DNA of 64,000 bases, taken from contig JAGTWJ010000002.1 in assembly GCA_020064725.1 (NCBI GenBank), forward strand, positions 434,001-498,000, in the 5' to 3' direction. Below the pieces are notes generated by a model. It searched no databases, was not told the DNA's origin, and worked only from the letters and a program-made list of their open reading frames with translations. The DNA comes from Drechslerella dactyloides (lineage: Eukaryota; Ascomycota; Orbiliomycetes; Orbiliales; Orbiliaceae). The translations under genes were made by a program, and so were the position numbers. This document shows, piece after piece, positions 1-11,846 of this stretch (position 1 is the stretch's first letter; each line of letters starts with the position of its first letter).

Positions 1-1288
1 TGTACATCCGAATGGTGAATAAAGGGCGGGAGTTGGTGACTTGCGGGAGCAACCTTGTGCGTCAAGTAGATTAAATTCTGAGTTCGTCTGCCGTTCAGAA
101 ACGGACTAAACTTCGCGTCTTGCTGGCCCAGACACCAACAGCCCAGAAGTATCATCCGAACAGGGCAAACCTCCTTTTCGCGTTGAACGGCAAACAAGGG
201 TTATTGAACTTCGGCCAGAAACGCAGCCAGCACCGCGATTCCAAATCACGGCTACTTGCTCTTTTCTCCTACATACAAACATGCATAGCTGAGCTCGGCA
301 GGGAACTGGGCGGCTTGGGTTGGTCCCCGTCGAGCCTCCTCACCGAATCATCCCGCCCGAGTCCAAGGCATAATGGCTCAAGAGAGAAGGAAGGTACAAA
401 GAATGTCAGCACGCATAACCCTTGGGCTATGCATGTTGGCAGGAAAAAAACCAAGCGCTGAAACGAGTGCTGACGCTATAATTGGCCGTGGATCTGGCGC
501 ATCCCCGGCGGTGGCCGCTGATTGGCCAGATCCTTGGTCCGTTTGCGGGCAAGGTCGCCTCCTGAGCCTCCAACCCTACTCCCCGCCCTGTGCAGCTGTG
601 CGCGCGCCGCAACTCCTGCAGGAACATACCTTTGTGCCACCGACACATTGTCGCAGCGGGGAGAGCTAGCTTAGCTGTTGGGGGCTAGTATTGGGTGAAT
701 CAGGGTTAGAGGCTGCAGGGGCGGATCGATGCCACCTTCAGCTTTTTGTCAAAGAACTCTCCTTTGCATTGTCGGCAGTCCCTTTTAAATCATGCCTAGC
801 CTCCCCGTAAGACTGCTTTTCCTCTTCCTCTCCTGTTCCTCACGCAGTCTCACTCTCTCGTGCAGTGTGTCGAGCCTCATAGGTTTAGTCGGTGGCAGTA
901 CCTCGTACCTTCTGTTCTTTCTGATTTCGCTGAGCGATCTCCCCGTCATTCTTTTCCCGTCGGAAGCAGCATTCTTAAACCTTCTCTTCAGCCCCATCCA
1001 TTGTTAAAGCTCGTATCGCCCCCTCGAGCTTATTGTAGAATCGCAAGGCCGAGACTACGCGACATTCCTTGGAAGTCATCTTCCCCAAATAGAAGTGTCA
1101 TCATCACACTCTCATTTTTTCCACCGCCTTCGACTACACAGCCTCTAGCTTAGGCCACACGACCTCTCAATCGACTTGAGTATTATATATACCCAGCTAC
1201 CTGTGCAGTGCACTTCACGATCATTTCACACGACAGTCACGCATACAAAGTAGTATCACGACAACACACAAAATACAACAAGGTCAAC
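1..1288. other. Non-coding stretch and promoter region of the first secreted gene
   Basis: I see no gene here. The short open frames overlap each other on both strands and lack family motifs. The last 400 bases are pyrimidine-rich, which is typical of a fungal promoter and leader. A TATA-like run lies at 1181–1190. Confidence 0.5.
1181..1190 (+). promoter_or_regulatory. TATA-like element upstream of secreted modular protein
   Basis: The sequence TATTATATAT lies about 100 bases before the ATG at 1289, after a CT-rich stretch. That position suits a core promoter with a leader of about 70 bases. It is a sequence match only. Confidence 0.35.
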
Positions 1289-2416
1289 ATGAACAGCAAG
1301 ATGCTTTCCATCGCCGGACGACTCTTCGTCTTCTCCCTCGCGGCCAGCTCCGTCCAGGCCATTCCCGTCCCCCAGCCACAGACACCAGATGCCGCCGCCC
1401 TAGAGTCGTGCCCCAACAACGGTGAAATCATCTGCACCTCTGATGGCACCGCTTTCTTCGTCTGTGACTGGAACAAGAAGGTCCCCATGGGCACAGTCGC
1501 TGCTGGCAATGTCTGCAAGAACGGTCAGATCCAGGCTGTCGACGGTGGCCCTCCAGTGGCACCCGTAGCTCCTGTCGCTCCCGCGCCGACTGGTGCAGCT
1601 CCCTCGGCAGCTCCCGTGGTGGTCCCGCCAACTGCTCCAGCGCCCACACCCGAACCTCAGCCTATTGTCAATGTTCCCGCAAAGCCTGATAGCAGCTCGG
1701 ACACGGTCACCAGCACGATCACATCGGTTGTCGAGACCCGCATTGCTTCCACGAGCACCATCGTTGTCACCATGCCCGGCCCAGCGCCCTCTGGCACACC
1801 GGAAAGCCCGGCTACACCCAACCCCCCAAGTGGCAAGCCAATCGTCCTTACCGAGCAACAGGTCCTCGCCGTCGCACCGTCGTCAAACACTTGCAGCGGC
1901 GCGCAGTTCCCCGATGAGTGCGCCACCGCCTCGGACGCTGTAGCCAACATCAACAAGGCGTTCGCTAAGTACGGAATCACCACCCCTGGTGAAGCCGCTT
2001 CCCTCCTGTCCATCATGGCCTTCGAGTCTGGAGACTTCAAGTTCAACTTCAACCACTTCCCCGGTCGTCCAGGACAAGGTACCAAGGCCATGCTCATGGT
2101 CAACTTCATCGTCACCTATGCGCAGACCTTCGGTTCCACCGACAACATTGCGCCAGGTCTTAGCGAATCCAACATCGATTCGCAGTCCGACGATGTCAAG
2201 AACAAGGTTCGCGCGGTCGTTCTCGACAAGGAGAGGAGCTTTGGTGCCGCTCCCTGGTTCTATTCTACCAAATGCTCGGACGAAGTCAAGAAAGGCCTGA
2301 GGGACGGTGCCAGCACCCAAGCTTGGGAAGCTTACATCACTCAGTGTGTCGGTACCACTGTCACTGATGACAGAAAGGCCGGTTTCATCAAGGCTGCTGC
2401 TGCGCTTACTCAGTAA
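1289..2416 (+). CDS. Secreted modular protein with CBM19-like Cys module and Pro/Ala linker
   Basis: This is an intronless gene for 375 residues. I chose the ATG at 1289 because the hydrophobic signal peptide follows directly and ends near Val-Gln-Ala-Ile-Pro. Residues about 35–80 hold four cysteines spaced like a small chitin-binding (CBM19-type) module, with CTSDG and FVCDW segments. A Pro/Ala/Val-rich linker (about 90–200) includes a Thr/Ser-rich stretch, probably O-glycosylated. The C-terminal part (about 205–375) has four more cysteines and resembles conserved fungal secreted proteins of unknown catalytic role. I see no catalytic motif. The modular layout suggests binding to cell-wall or other polysaccharide; this is inferred. 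It is confidently a secreted protein, but its function is not known. Confidence 0.85.
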   Translation: MNSKMLSIAGRLFVFSLAASSVQAIPVPQPQTPDAAALESCPNNGEIICTSDGTAFFVCDWNKKVPMGTVAAGNVCKNGQIQAVDGGPPVAPVAPVAPAPTGAAPSAAPVVVPPTAPAPTPEPQPIVNVPAKPDSSSDTVTSTITSVVETRIASTSTIVVTMPGPAPSGTPESPATPNPPSGKPIVLTEQQVLAVAPSSNTCSGAQFPDECATASDAVANINKAFAKYGITTPGEAASLLSIMAFESGDFKFNFNHFPGRPGQGTKAMLMVNFIVTYAQTFGSTDNIAPGLSESNIDSQSDDVKNKVRAVVLDKERSFGAAPWFYSTKCSDEVKKGLRDGASTQAWEAYITQCVGTTVTDDRKAGFIKAAAALTQ

Positions 2417-3977
2417 AGGTGTGGTGTGTAAGACAGACAACAGTGAAAATTTAGAGGGTGGTTGCTTTTTCTGCATATACTTTCGACTCGGCGATTTACG
2501 TATGTACTTATTTGAGCTTGCGGTGGGAGTCTAGTCGGCGCTCGCAATATGCGTGCATTATGCATGGTGTTTGGATGGCGAAAAATGTTCCGTGTTCTGT
2601 GTGTGTATATATTACAAGATTACGTCAATGAAAAACCAAGCTGGTCTACAATATTTCTTCCAATTGCGCTAAATTTATCTATTTGAAATGGTTCACAAAT
2701 TTCGAATATGAACGAGTATCTCATAGACAATACTAACAAAAAATATGTTCTCCAGCGGTGACGAAAATGTGAAAATTTGGTCCACGAAGTGGCACCCTGG
2801 CTCTCTAACTGTGATAGCTGGTCTGCAAACGGAACCAACTGCGGAGCTCGGATCACCAGAGCAAGGATATTTTGATCAGCTCTAAGCTCAGAAGAAAAAG
2901 ACACTGCCACTCACGCTTATGCCCAGGCGCAATTGCATAAGCTATAACTAATCTCTTCATGCATGCACTTCTAGAAATCAGAGCTAGTTGTCTGCATACT
3001 GTATTTTACACGTTCAAGCAGCTACCGCTGGTAAGCTGTGACCAGCTTAGCTCAGATACGGCACGTTGCGTCTTGCCCCGCAATTGAGACCCTCACCAGC
3101 TGCAGCACTGATGCACTAGCCACCTGTGCCGCTGTCGCGTACGGCTTGTTCTCACCGAATCGCCACTCCTTCGTTTAATGGATTGTATTTGCAACCCCTC
3201 GCTACTGATTCAAAGCATCAAGACGCCGTGGTGTGGCTGCCTGCGAAAACCGGACATTGACAATCGATATACCCCGCACCTCTATCGTAGAATGTGCCCG
3301 CCGGATCACCCGCATTATGCAATGCACCTACGCCTCGTTCGTCATGCTTCTTACCCGCCGCCTTTCAAGACATATATCGTTTGTGCACCTAGCGGTGAAG
3401 GTCATTCGATTCCCGCCCAACCATTGCATATTGCCAATGGTGTTAGTAGCTTTGGTTGAACCAACGTTAACGCACCTGTCACCTTATAGCACGCTAATTG
3501 CTCCACACAGCTGAAACATTGTGTGCTGGCGAGAAAACTCAAGAACAAATGCCAGTTCACGGCTCCAGCGAGGCCGTGATAGCTAGACTTCGGGTTTCTT
3601 GGAGTAACGACCTTCGCATTGCGTTGTGGACGCTGGGAAGAACAAAAGCATTCAACGTCAATTCAGTTTTGTTCGTCGTAATCAAATCCAATGTTCGCAC
3701 ATGTGACCTGCAGGCTTGGCTATAGCGCTAGCCGACATGCAAAGCCCTGGGCCCAAGGATCGCGATCCTGATATACGGCAGAGCTAGTTAGTACCCGGCC
3801 AAAAGCTTCAGAGAAATATTCAGAGGTCTAACTCTAGCTGATCAAGATCCGGAGTAATCATCGAGATCACGATCGAGGCTTAGCTAAATTTAAATCTTTC
3901 GGATCGTCGCGTCGGCGCTGTGGTTATAGCACCCCTTTTCTTCTTGCGATAATTTGCTCCTCTTAAGACATCTGGCT
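2417..3977. other. AT-rich intergenic stretch
   Basis: No gene is supported. The stretch is AT-rich with scattered stops and holds one TGCATGCA palindrome at 2960–2967. The last 150 bases before 3978 are the probable promoter of the next gene. Confidence 0.45.
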
Positions 3978-5009
3978 ATGCCCGATATATCTCCCAGGCG
4001 GAAAGGGTCCGACCATGGGAGCTACACCATAGGCTGGCTCTCAGCCACCCAGACGGAGTACGTCGCAGCCCGGTTTTTCCTGGACGAGAAATTTGAAGAA
4101 CCAGAATGCCTCTCCGCCAACGACAGCAACAATTACACTCTAGGCAGAATCAAGAATCACAATGTCGTCGTCGCCGTCCTGCCGGATGGAGAGTACGGCA
4201 TTTCCGCTGCGACGGCTGTTCTAAAGGATATGGTGCATAGTTTCCCTAATATCCGATGTTGTCTAATGGTGGGCACGGGTGGTGGTGCGCCTAGTCAGAA
4301 GCATGATATCCGTCTAGGCGACGTTGCTGTCAGCGCTCCTCGTGATGGCTACGGCGGTGTTCTTCAATATGACTTTGGCAAGACAATACAAGATCAGCCG
4401 TTCGTACAAAGAGGATTTCTGTGCCCTCCACCGTTCTTCTTGCGGACCGCTATGACTGGACTGGGGACAAAGTACGAGGGAAGTGGAAATGAATTCGAAG
4501 AAACTATCAACAATATTCTGCGACAAAACGCAAGATTACGAGAAACTTACAGGCGACCAAATCCCAACACCGACAAATTGTATAAATCCAATGTGGTTCA
4601 TCCTCCTGAAGACGGCAGGAACTGCGTAGCTGCGTGCGGCGATGAACCATCGAAGCTGATAGCGCGGCTCGAGCGGGAAGAGTATGAAGACAATCCGGCA
4701 GTTCATTACGGCCTAATCGCGTCTGCAAACAGGTTGATGATGGATGCCACCATTCGAGACAGACTTGCAGCAAAACACGGCGTTATCTGTTTCGAAATGG
4801 AAGCAGCAGGGTTGATGAATATATTCCCGTGTCTGATAATTCGAGGAATATACAACTATTCGGATTCCCATAAGAACGACGAGTGGCGTGGGTATGCAGC
4901 AATGACAGCAGCTGCATATGCGAAAGACCTTATACGCGAAATTATTCCTACTAGGGTGGAAGCAGAACGACGAGTGGCCGAGATTCCCGGCATTCTATCC
5001 TCCAGTTAG
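3978..5009 (+). CDS. Nucleoside phosphorylase-fold (PNP_UDP) protein, stand-alone
   Basis: This is a single-exon gene for 343 residues starting at the ATG MPDISPRR. The open frame upstream has only a TTG. It carries the fungal PNP/UDP-phosphorylase signature. The opening YTIGWLSA strand is followed by a phosphate-binding GTGGGAP loop. CFEMEAAGLMN marks the base/ribose-binding region, and the terminal YNYSDSHKNDEW segment leads into an alanine-rich final helix. In fungi this domain usually forms the N-terminus of NLR-like proteins, ahead of NACHT or NB-ARC and ankyrin/TPR repeats. Here the frame stops right after the domain and no NTPase follows. It may be a stand-alone nucleoside-cleaving enzyme or a truncated NLR. 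A short open frame in another phase (5021–5266) could be a spliced C-terminal exon, but no convincing intron joins them. Confidence 0.85.
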   Translation: MPDISPRRKGSDHGSYTIGWLSATQTEYVAARFFLDEKFEEPECLSANDSNNYTLGRIKNHNVVVAVLPDGEYGISAATAVLKDMVHSFPNIRCCLMVGTGGGAPSQKHDIRLGDVAVSAPRDGYGGVLQYDFGKTIQDQPFVQRGFLCPPPFFLRTAMTGLGTKYEGSGNEFEETINNILRQNARLRETYRRPNPNTDKLYKSNVVHPPEDGRNCVAACGDEPSKLIARLEREEYEDNPAVHYGLIASANRLMMDATIRDRLAAKHGVICFEMEAAGLMNIFPCLIIRGIYNYSDSHKNDEWRGYAAMTAAAYAKDLIREIIPTRVEAERRVAEIPGILSSS

Positions 5010-6325
5010 TCACCCTACGCTTGATCCTTGTAGAGTTCAAACCCTCTGCTAACGGGAGCCTAGTCGAGGGGAACATGAACGATATACGTGCGAGTTTTCA
5101 GCATGTTAGTGATCATGTGGGACACCTGAAGACAAAGTTGTATTCGACGGATACAAGTCGCTGGTTATTACCACCGGCGTCCCCAACACCTTCTCCCAAA
5201 GTGGTCCAACAGCTCCCTGATGACTCGAATGACTGGTCTCTAGGGCTTGAGAGGTCTAAGAGTTGACATGTAGGATGCAATGTATCGAATAGTGTACCAA
5301 CTGTCCGCTAAGAATATAGCCTGCGAGGAGCCTGCGAGCATCTAATGCGTACGCGTAGCTGCTGCGGATCTGATTTACGAGACAATACACATATATGGAA
5401 AGAATTTTTGCCGTTCATTCGTTAGTCTTAAGATCTTGTTAAATTTGAATTTACCATGGGTCTATAGATCTATGGAGCTGTGTGTAGCTTATAAGCTTAA
5501 CTATCTCGCCCACCTACTAGTATACCACAAGAAGTCGAGTAAACAGCATTCCAAAGGACGACATAGCTCCTGAAGACGATTTGAACATTAATGTATTGGG
5601 TATTTTTGGCCTGCCAATGCAACGTTGAAAGCGTCCAAATGACTATCTGGTCTTGTTCACATCTAGAAATTTATTGCCTTTGCTATCTGAACACATAAAA
5701 TACATGTTTCGAGAAGGATAAGTATGAACAGAATGCAGCCGCTATTGACCGCTATTACCCCCCTTCAATTCGTATACCTATTCGGCCCTTGCAGCGTCCG
5801 CATTCGAATCCTTTCGGCCCTTCAACAGCCTGACTTGCCATTAGCCTAGCTAGACGAGTGAGTGAGTAATTTATTAATACAAGAAAATAATTAAAGGGTA
5901 TTGCTTTTGATCTATGAGAAAAAAGCCGTCAACTCGTAATCGTAAAGGCTCAAGGTGAGAGAAGAAGAAAAAGCGCTAATATGAATGTAACAAAGAAGCC
6001 CCCTCCCGAATCTCACCTCCAAAACTCCAAGACCGAAAAAGACCATTGGAAGACAAAAAAGGGAGATAACGCAATGGCAGTGACTGCCTCTCGATCGATC
6101 CAAAGATAACAGATCGCTGGTCCCGTCGACCAACCCTCCCATTTCCAGTGAGGGTTTGGCTTGCAAGACCGCAGTTCGCTAACATAACAATACAACCGCA
6201 TGCAAATGCAGGCAGATGAACTCCATACAGCACCGACTTCGGGGTTAGTGAACTCCAGATTCCAGGACTCAACCGCAGCTCCGACTCAATGCCGAGACTC
6301 CGTTCGTCAATCAGGGAAGCAGACA
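5010..6325. other. AT-rich spacer between convergent genes
   Basis: A short frame at 5021–5266 follows the PNP-fold gene and could be its remnant or 3' exon, but it has no recognisable motif. The rest is AT-rich with many stops and serves as the 3' region of both flanking convergent genes. Confidence 0.4.
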
Positions 6326-9300
6326 TCACATCTGCACAGGCTTTGTTCGTGGGCTGACGCTCTCATCGATAGGTGGAGAGGTCGACCGCAACGGCGCCTT
6401 CTCAGAACTCGACTCCTCCTGCATGACGTCCTCGGTAATAGGCGTGCAGTACGTCCGAAGAACATGCTTGAGCGCCGGCCGGCGGATCGGCTTGGCAAGG
6501 AAGTAGTCCATCCCGCTTTCGAGGCCTGTACACAAACGTCAGTTAACCAAAAACTCAACCCGCTATGCTAGATGTGGTATGTTTCGTACACTCTTTGATA
6601 TTGCTCTCCTCGGTGAGCGCTGAGAGGGCTATTATGGGCGCCGAATACCCGAGCTGGCGTATGATCCGTGTGCTCTCCAGCCCGTCTTGGTGTGGCATCT
6701 AGAATTTCATCCAACGTTAGAATCAATAAACAGTGAGAGCGAAAGAAACCGAAAATAACATCGCTCAGAAGGTGAATGGTGAGCACACCTGCACGTCCAT
6801 AAACACGATATGGAACGGATGATCCTCCTTGATCGCCTCTTTAATCTTGTCAACAGCTTCGATGCCGTCGTCCGCCAATGTAACGTTCTCGATATGCTCC
6901 AGCTTGAGCATCCTCAGGACAACCTCCTGATTGATCTTGTTGTCCTCCGCCACCAGAACCCGAACCTTGGTAGTATCCGTGATCTTGCCGAGCTGGCCAT
7001 TCATCATCAACATTTTCTTGCCCGCCGAGGAACCCTGACTCTCCTGCGAGGGGGCGAAGAATGGTTGTGAGAACCCTACAAGCCGCGGTTGGCCCAATGC
7101 CGCCAGTCTCTCCGCGTTGGAAGTCCCGGGATCCAATCCCTTATCCGATTGCGACTTAGACGCCGTGGACGAAAATTTGGCACCCAGGTCCTTCTCAAGA
7201 TTCATGTTCCGGTCGAACGACACGCTTCCCTCTCTCGAGCTCACGTTGGACGACGTGTATCCGTCCTTCGAGTGTTTCAGAGGAATCCGCAGTGTGAATG
7301 TACTGCCTTCGCCCTCCTGGCTTTCCAGCGTGATAGTGCCGGCCATCAACGTGGCGAGCTGCTTGCAGATCGAAAGTCCGAGGCCCGTACCACCGTATAT
7401 CCGGTTGAGCCCGAGCTCGCCCTGCACAAACGGCTCAAAGATCTGTTGCTGCTGGTCGAAAGGTATACCGGGACCGGTATCCTGGACCTTGAACTCGAAC
7501 ATGTACGCCCTCAGATCTGATGATGGATTGTCCGACGCGATTGATGGCTGTTTCTGTGAGCTTGACCGGTGCATGGGCACTAGTGTAGCCGCTATCACGG
7601 GTGACTTCTCACCCTTCCTGTGAGACCCGCTGGTGTCGCTCGAATGATCGGATTGGCTTTTAGAGGGAGTGCTGCTGGATTTTAGTCGGTTACGGGAGGA
7701 GTCACGGGAGTTTGGCATCGGCGAAGCCGGCTTGGGCCGGATTTCACTGCCGAGGGTGATGATCAGATGGACGGAGCCCATTTCCCTACAATGTGCATTA
7801 GCAAGATGACGTTACGGAGTTGTGACAGCAGAAGAACATACGGTGTGAACTTGAGAGCGTTGCTGATGAGGTTGATGATGACCTGCAGTATTCTGTTCGA
7901 GTCGCCCAGCAGAATCATGTCCTGCATCGTGGCTTCAGGGAACGTAGTGACGCTAAGGGTAATCTTTCCTTCCCGAGCTTGCTTGTCAAAGATCGCCAGC
8001 ACCTGACTTGTGATGTCGTTCATTCTGAACTTCTTGATTTCCAGAGTAATCGCATGACCGCCGATTTGCGTTCTGCTGAACGTCAACAGATCCGTGAGCA
8101 GATGCAGGAGCAGCTCACCGCTCTTATACACGATGCCTAGACTCTGCTTGATCCTGGTAAGGTCATCGTCTGCCAGACACACTGCGCACATTCCCAAGAT
8201 CCCATTGAGCGGCGTCCTCAATTCGTGGGTGATATTTGCGATGAATCTCGACTTGGCTTCGTTCGCTGTTTCGGCTATCTGCCGCTGTTCGTCAAGCTGC
8301 AACGTCCTCTGTCGTACGCGGTCTTCTAGTGTCTCGTACTGCACCTCGAGTTCCTCGGCCATCCGATTGAACTTGTGAGTTAAGTCTGTCAGTTCATCGT
8401 ATATGATGTGGCTCCTCTCCGGGACTTTGGAGGGTATCCGGAAGGTATTTCGAGAATCATCCTGCTGGCTTTCACGACTTCGATTGTCGGCGGCATTCTG
8501 CGGACTCCTTTTGGCGAGGCGAACGAAATCCATTGCCGATTTGACTACCTTCGACGTCCGTCTCCGATTGGTGTTCTGCGGCTGGGAGTGAGGCGAGGCC
8601 ACAATGCTCTCCGGTCCATCTCCTCCAGCCCCGGCTCCGGCTACATCTCCAGCTACAACTCCACCATCATCATTCCCACCTCCGTTCAGACTGGCGAGCG
8701 AAATATTCGACTCGTCAGGATGCTCTCGCGATGGCTCCAATTCCCGTTTGGCGTTTTGAGTCGCCATGGAAAGCCGAGTGATCGGTCGAACGAATAAGTG
8801 GGATAGCGGCCAGACAAGGAGTATGACTACCCCTAGCGTGCCGAACACAGTCGCCAAAAGGATATTGCGCAGGTTGATGACGGGCCCGACGACCTCGTCG
8901 TATGATTGCGCGACAATCACACCCCAATCCAAGTACGGGACTTTGAGAAGGATGTATCCCACGCTGAATCTGTGGTTCGAGATATCCTCGACGCTGAGGG
9001 AGAATCGAGCCGGAGACCCCTTGCCGGTATGGTAGAGATCGAGGACGGTTGGCCAGGCACTCATAGGACCGGATACATTGAATATAGCGGGTATTTCGTA
9101 CGTGGGAAGTACAAATCGGAAGGTCGAATTCAAAGTAACGGTCTGATCGGTAAGATTCTCGCCGGCCCAAGAATTCGTAGGGTTCGTCGGGCCGAGCACC
9201 AGCATCACCCCCGTATCGTCTAGTCCGAGGCGGTGATTGGATATGTCGACGAGAATCCGCGCATCTACAACGATGGTCAAGAACCCCAGCAGAGGATGAT

Positions 9301-10097
9301 CTGGATCATTGCTCGCTTGGTCAAAAACCGGGACGGTGTATGAAGCTAGAAAGAGCGTTTCGTTGATTTTGACGGGGCCCTGAAACGAGTAGTTGTACCG
9401 CTGTATGGTTTCCGGAGTAAACATAGCCAGCCTTCTTGGATCCGTCATGTTGGGATCAGATGCGCGGGGGTATAGTGAGTCGGGGAACCCCTGGTGGCCG
9501 TTCCAACTATATCCGGACCCGCTGGGTTGGAAGCCAGGTGCTAGGTAAGGGGCTTGAGGGGCGATGCCGTTGATGCCTATGGCACAGCTGCATGTCACAT
9601 TCACCAGAGTCTGATTGAGATCGATATTCCACAGGACGGCTTGGAGGAGATAAGGTTGCGATTCGAGTGCAACGCCCAAATCGGTAATTGTGACCTGCCA
9701 GTTGTCGGGAGTGGTACTGCCGTTATAATATCTGACCAGGGCGTTCTGGATGAGCAGACGTGAGGAAACTGAGGATATCGAATTTTGGAGGATGGCGAAC
9801 GCCTGCGCAAGTTGATCGGCCTTGAGCGAGGCAACGAGAGCTAGGCGGTCGACCCGCAGGCCGACGACGAAATGGTAGTTCTTGATCCACTATGACGGGA
9901 ATTAGCGGTGTGAACTTGAATCTAGATCTAGACAATATCTATGTCTGGGAAAGGGCTACTTGCTGATATGAGAGAAGGAATGCCGACGCAGCAGAGTGCG
10001 AGGACGGTGACGAGGATCTAGAGATGTCAGTGAGGCTTCAAAAATTCGTTTGCTGGAGCGCATTTACCCCCAACTGTTCTCGAATTCTGATCCTCAT
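6326..10097 (-). CDS. SLN1: SLN1-type osmosensing hybrid histidine kinase (group VI)
   Basis: The gene has six exons: 10097–10068, 10017–9964, 9889–7842, 7785–6789, 6698–6590 and 6525–6326. They join in frame to 1145 residues. The start MRIRIREQLG matches the family's conserved N-terminus and leads straight into TM1, which is split by introns. An extracellular sensor region follows, then TM2 near NLRNILLATVFG with HAMP-like and coiled-coil sequence. Next come the H-box (His583 in ITHELRTPLNG), the ATP-binding N-box NLISNALKFTP, and the G boxes DTGPGIP and GGTGLGL. The C-terminal receiver has AEDN, phospho-acceptor Asp1041 in FMDVQ, and the conserved Lys in FLAKP. In yeast, Sln1 signals through Ypd1 and Ssk1 to the HOG MAP-kinase pathway from the plasma membrane. 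All catalytic residues are present. Intron 2 has a GC donor. The Aspergillus equivalent is TcsB. Confidence 0.95.
9890..9963 (-). other. GC–AG intron in the SLN1-like kinase
   Basis: On the minus strand the intron starts GCAAGT and ends CATAG. The only nearby GT (GTAGCC at 9959) would break the reading frame. The GC donor gives 18 residues between REQLG and the WIKNYHF segment, which is the family spacing. GCAAGT is the usual GC-donor consensus. Confidence 0.75.
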
Positions 10098-11846
10098 CCT
10101 CCTGCAAGTGGCTTTCGTCCGAGTTACCAATGCATAATACCATCACCGGAGAAGCGTCTGCAGCTGGCACAGCGGGTTCCCTGGTGCCGATGGGATATGC
10201 AGCCCACCAGCCGGGGGCGCTCGAGGTCCGGAGCTAGCACGCGATGTCGATTCGAAACACACGCCAGGTTTCGCATGCAGCAGAGTCAGCCGAGAAGGTC
10301 TCCCGAGCGAGATGGCGCCTGCAGGGTCGCACGACAAGCGGATAACGTCGTCGCCGTAGTCGTCGTAGTCCTTGTCGGCTTCGAACGTCAGAGACAGGCG
10401 GTCGCGAAGGGTTCTCTCAGGGTCGATCTCGAGGAGAAACGGCCGGGCGGACAGGTTCGGCGCGTCGGGATCGAATTTTAGCGCGTGGATGGGACGAAAT
10501 GCTTGGCCCGGGGTGTTTTCCTATGCTGGGAATTGGTCAGACGGTTCAGCCGCAAGTCGCAGATGCCGGCGAGCCGAACGATAGCAGCTTCGAGCGGACG
10601 GCGGACGGGCGACGGGCGAACAGCAGCGATGTCTGACGACTGTCGATGAGGCTGCCGGCGATGGATCCAGCACAGCGAACGTTATTTACTTGCGACTGCC
10701 AGATTTAGCAGTTGTGCAATTAATTTGGCGGAGGACCTGGCGGCTGATCAGCCGCGGACGCTGCGCCTTGACTTTGTCTACTTCTTTCTTCTTAGTGGTT
10801 CTAGTCGTCTTATTGGTGTGGTGCTCTGGGCACGGTTAACGGCGTGTGGAGCGGAGTGGGTACCTTGATCAGGGGAGTCTTCCTTGGTTAATGCTCCGTC
10901 CAAAGACACCGAACACGCATACAGCCGCACCTCCATCCGTCGGACGAAGCGTCCATCCATCGCCAGATGCCCCTCTGCACTGGAATGCGAGATCTCTACG
11001 ATACGGCGATTGAGGTCAGCGAGCACAGCAGCCCCGCCAAGTCGTCCTTGGTGGGATTACAGGGATGGCCCCACCGGCCTCGATCCGCGCATTCCAGGCC
11101 CGCCCGGCTGGCCGACGTTGTTGTTTAATCCAGTTGGGTAATTGAGCAGTCGCTCAGCAACGCCATTCTCGATGACGTAACGTTTACCCGATTTACCCCA
11201 GCAGCAGTCCAACGCGGCCGCCATGGTAACACACGCCAACGCCCGACACCGTGACGTCGTCACCCACTGATCTCTGCTCGAAGGGTGGCCTCGAAGCCCC
11301 ACCCGGACCCTTTGAGAGGAGGGATCATGCCTTCTTCGCTGGCAAATCCAGTTGCAGCACATCGCTCGGGACTGCCCGATTCTTTCCCATGAAGATCGAA
11401 GGGCAGGGAAGCATAAACAAGCGAATACAAGGTCCACACCCACTTGCGTATTTTACTAGTAATCGTCAGGGCTAGCACGCTATAGCATTTCTAGAACAAT
11501 GACGAAAGCTCGTGCCACCGTCATTTGCAGAAATCTTGGATTGGACTCGCATTGGGCCGAGCGTGGGAAAAGCTTGTGGGCCGATATAAACGATCATACG
11601 CTCGCTAACTAGTGGGTGCTGCTCAGTATCCACCAAGCCCCACTGGATTTTCGTATATAAAATCTGGCCACCAGCCCTCTATCCTAGTTTTCCCTAGAAA
11701 GCCATATATACTGTACACGTCAAATCTCTAGACCTCTCTGCAGCTCGGAATATAATACCATAATATCGCCGTCGTATATACAAAGACTCCTCGATAACTT
11801 ATAATCTTCGGTGTACGACTTTACAGCTGTACATACACAGACGACC
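10098..11846. other. Divergent promoter region between kinase and acidic protein
   Basis: This is a long intergenic stretch shared by two divergent genes. No coding motif is visible in its short frames. A TATATAA element at 11654–11660 lies 187 bases before the ATG of the plus-strand gene. The kinase-proximal half is GC-rich and probably contains a long kinase leader. Confidence 0.45.

Noticed and set aside
1400..2476. Long minus-strand frames opposite the secreted protein gene
   Set aside because: They are mirror images of GC-rich coding sequence; the plus strand has the signal peptide and cysteine pattern.
5021..5266. Possible 3' exon of the PNP-fold gene
   Set aside because: The only tidy splice pair would make an intron of about 30 bases, too short. 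Other donors are weak and the sequence lacks a motif.
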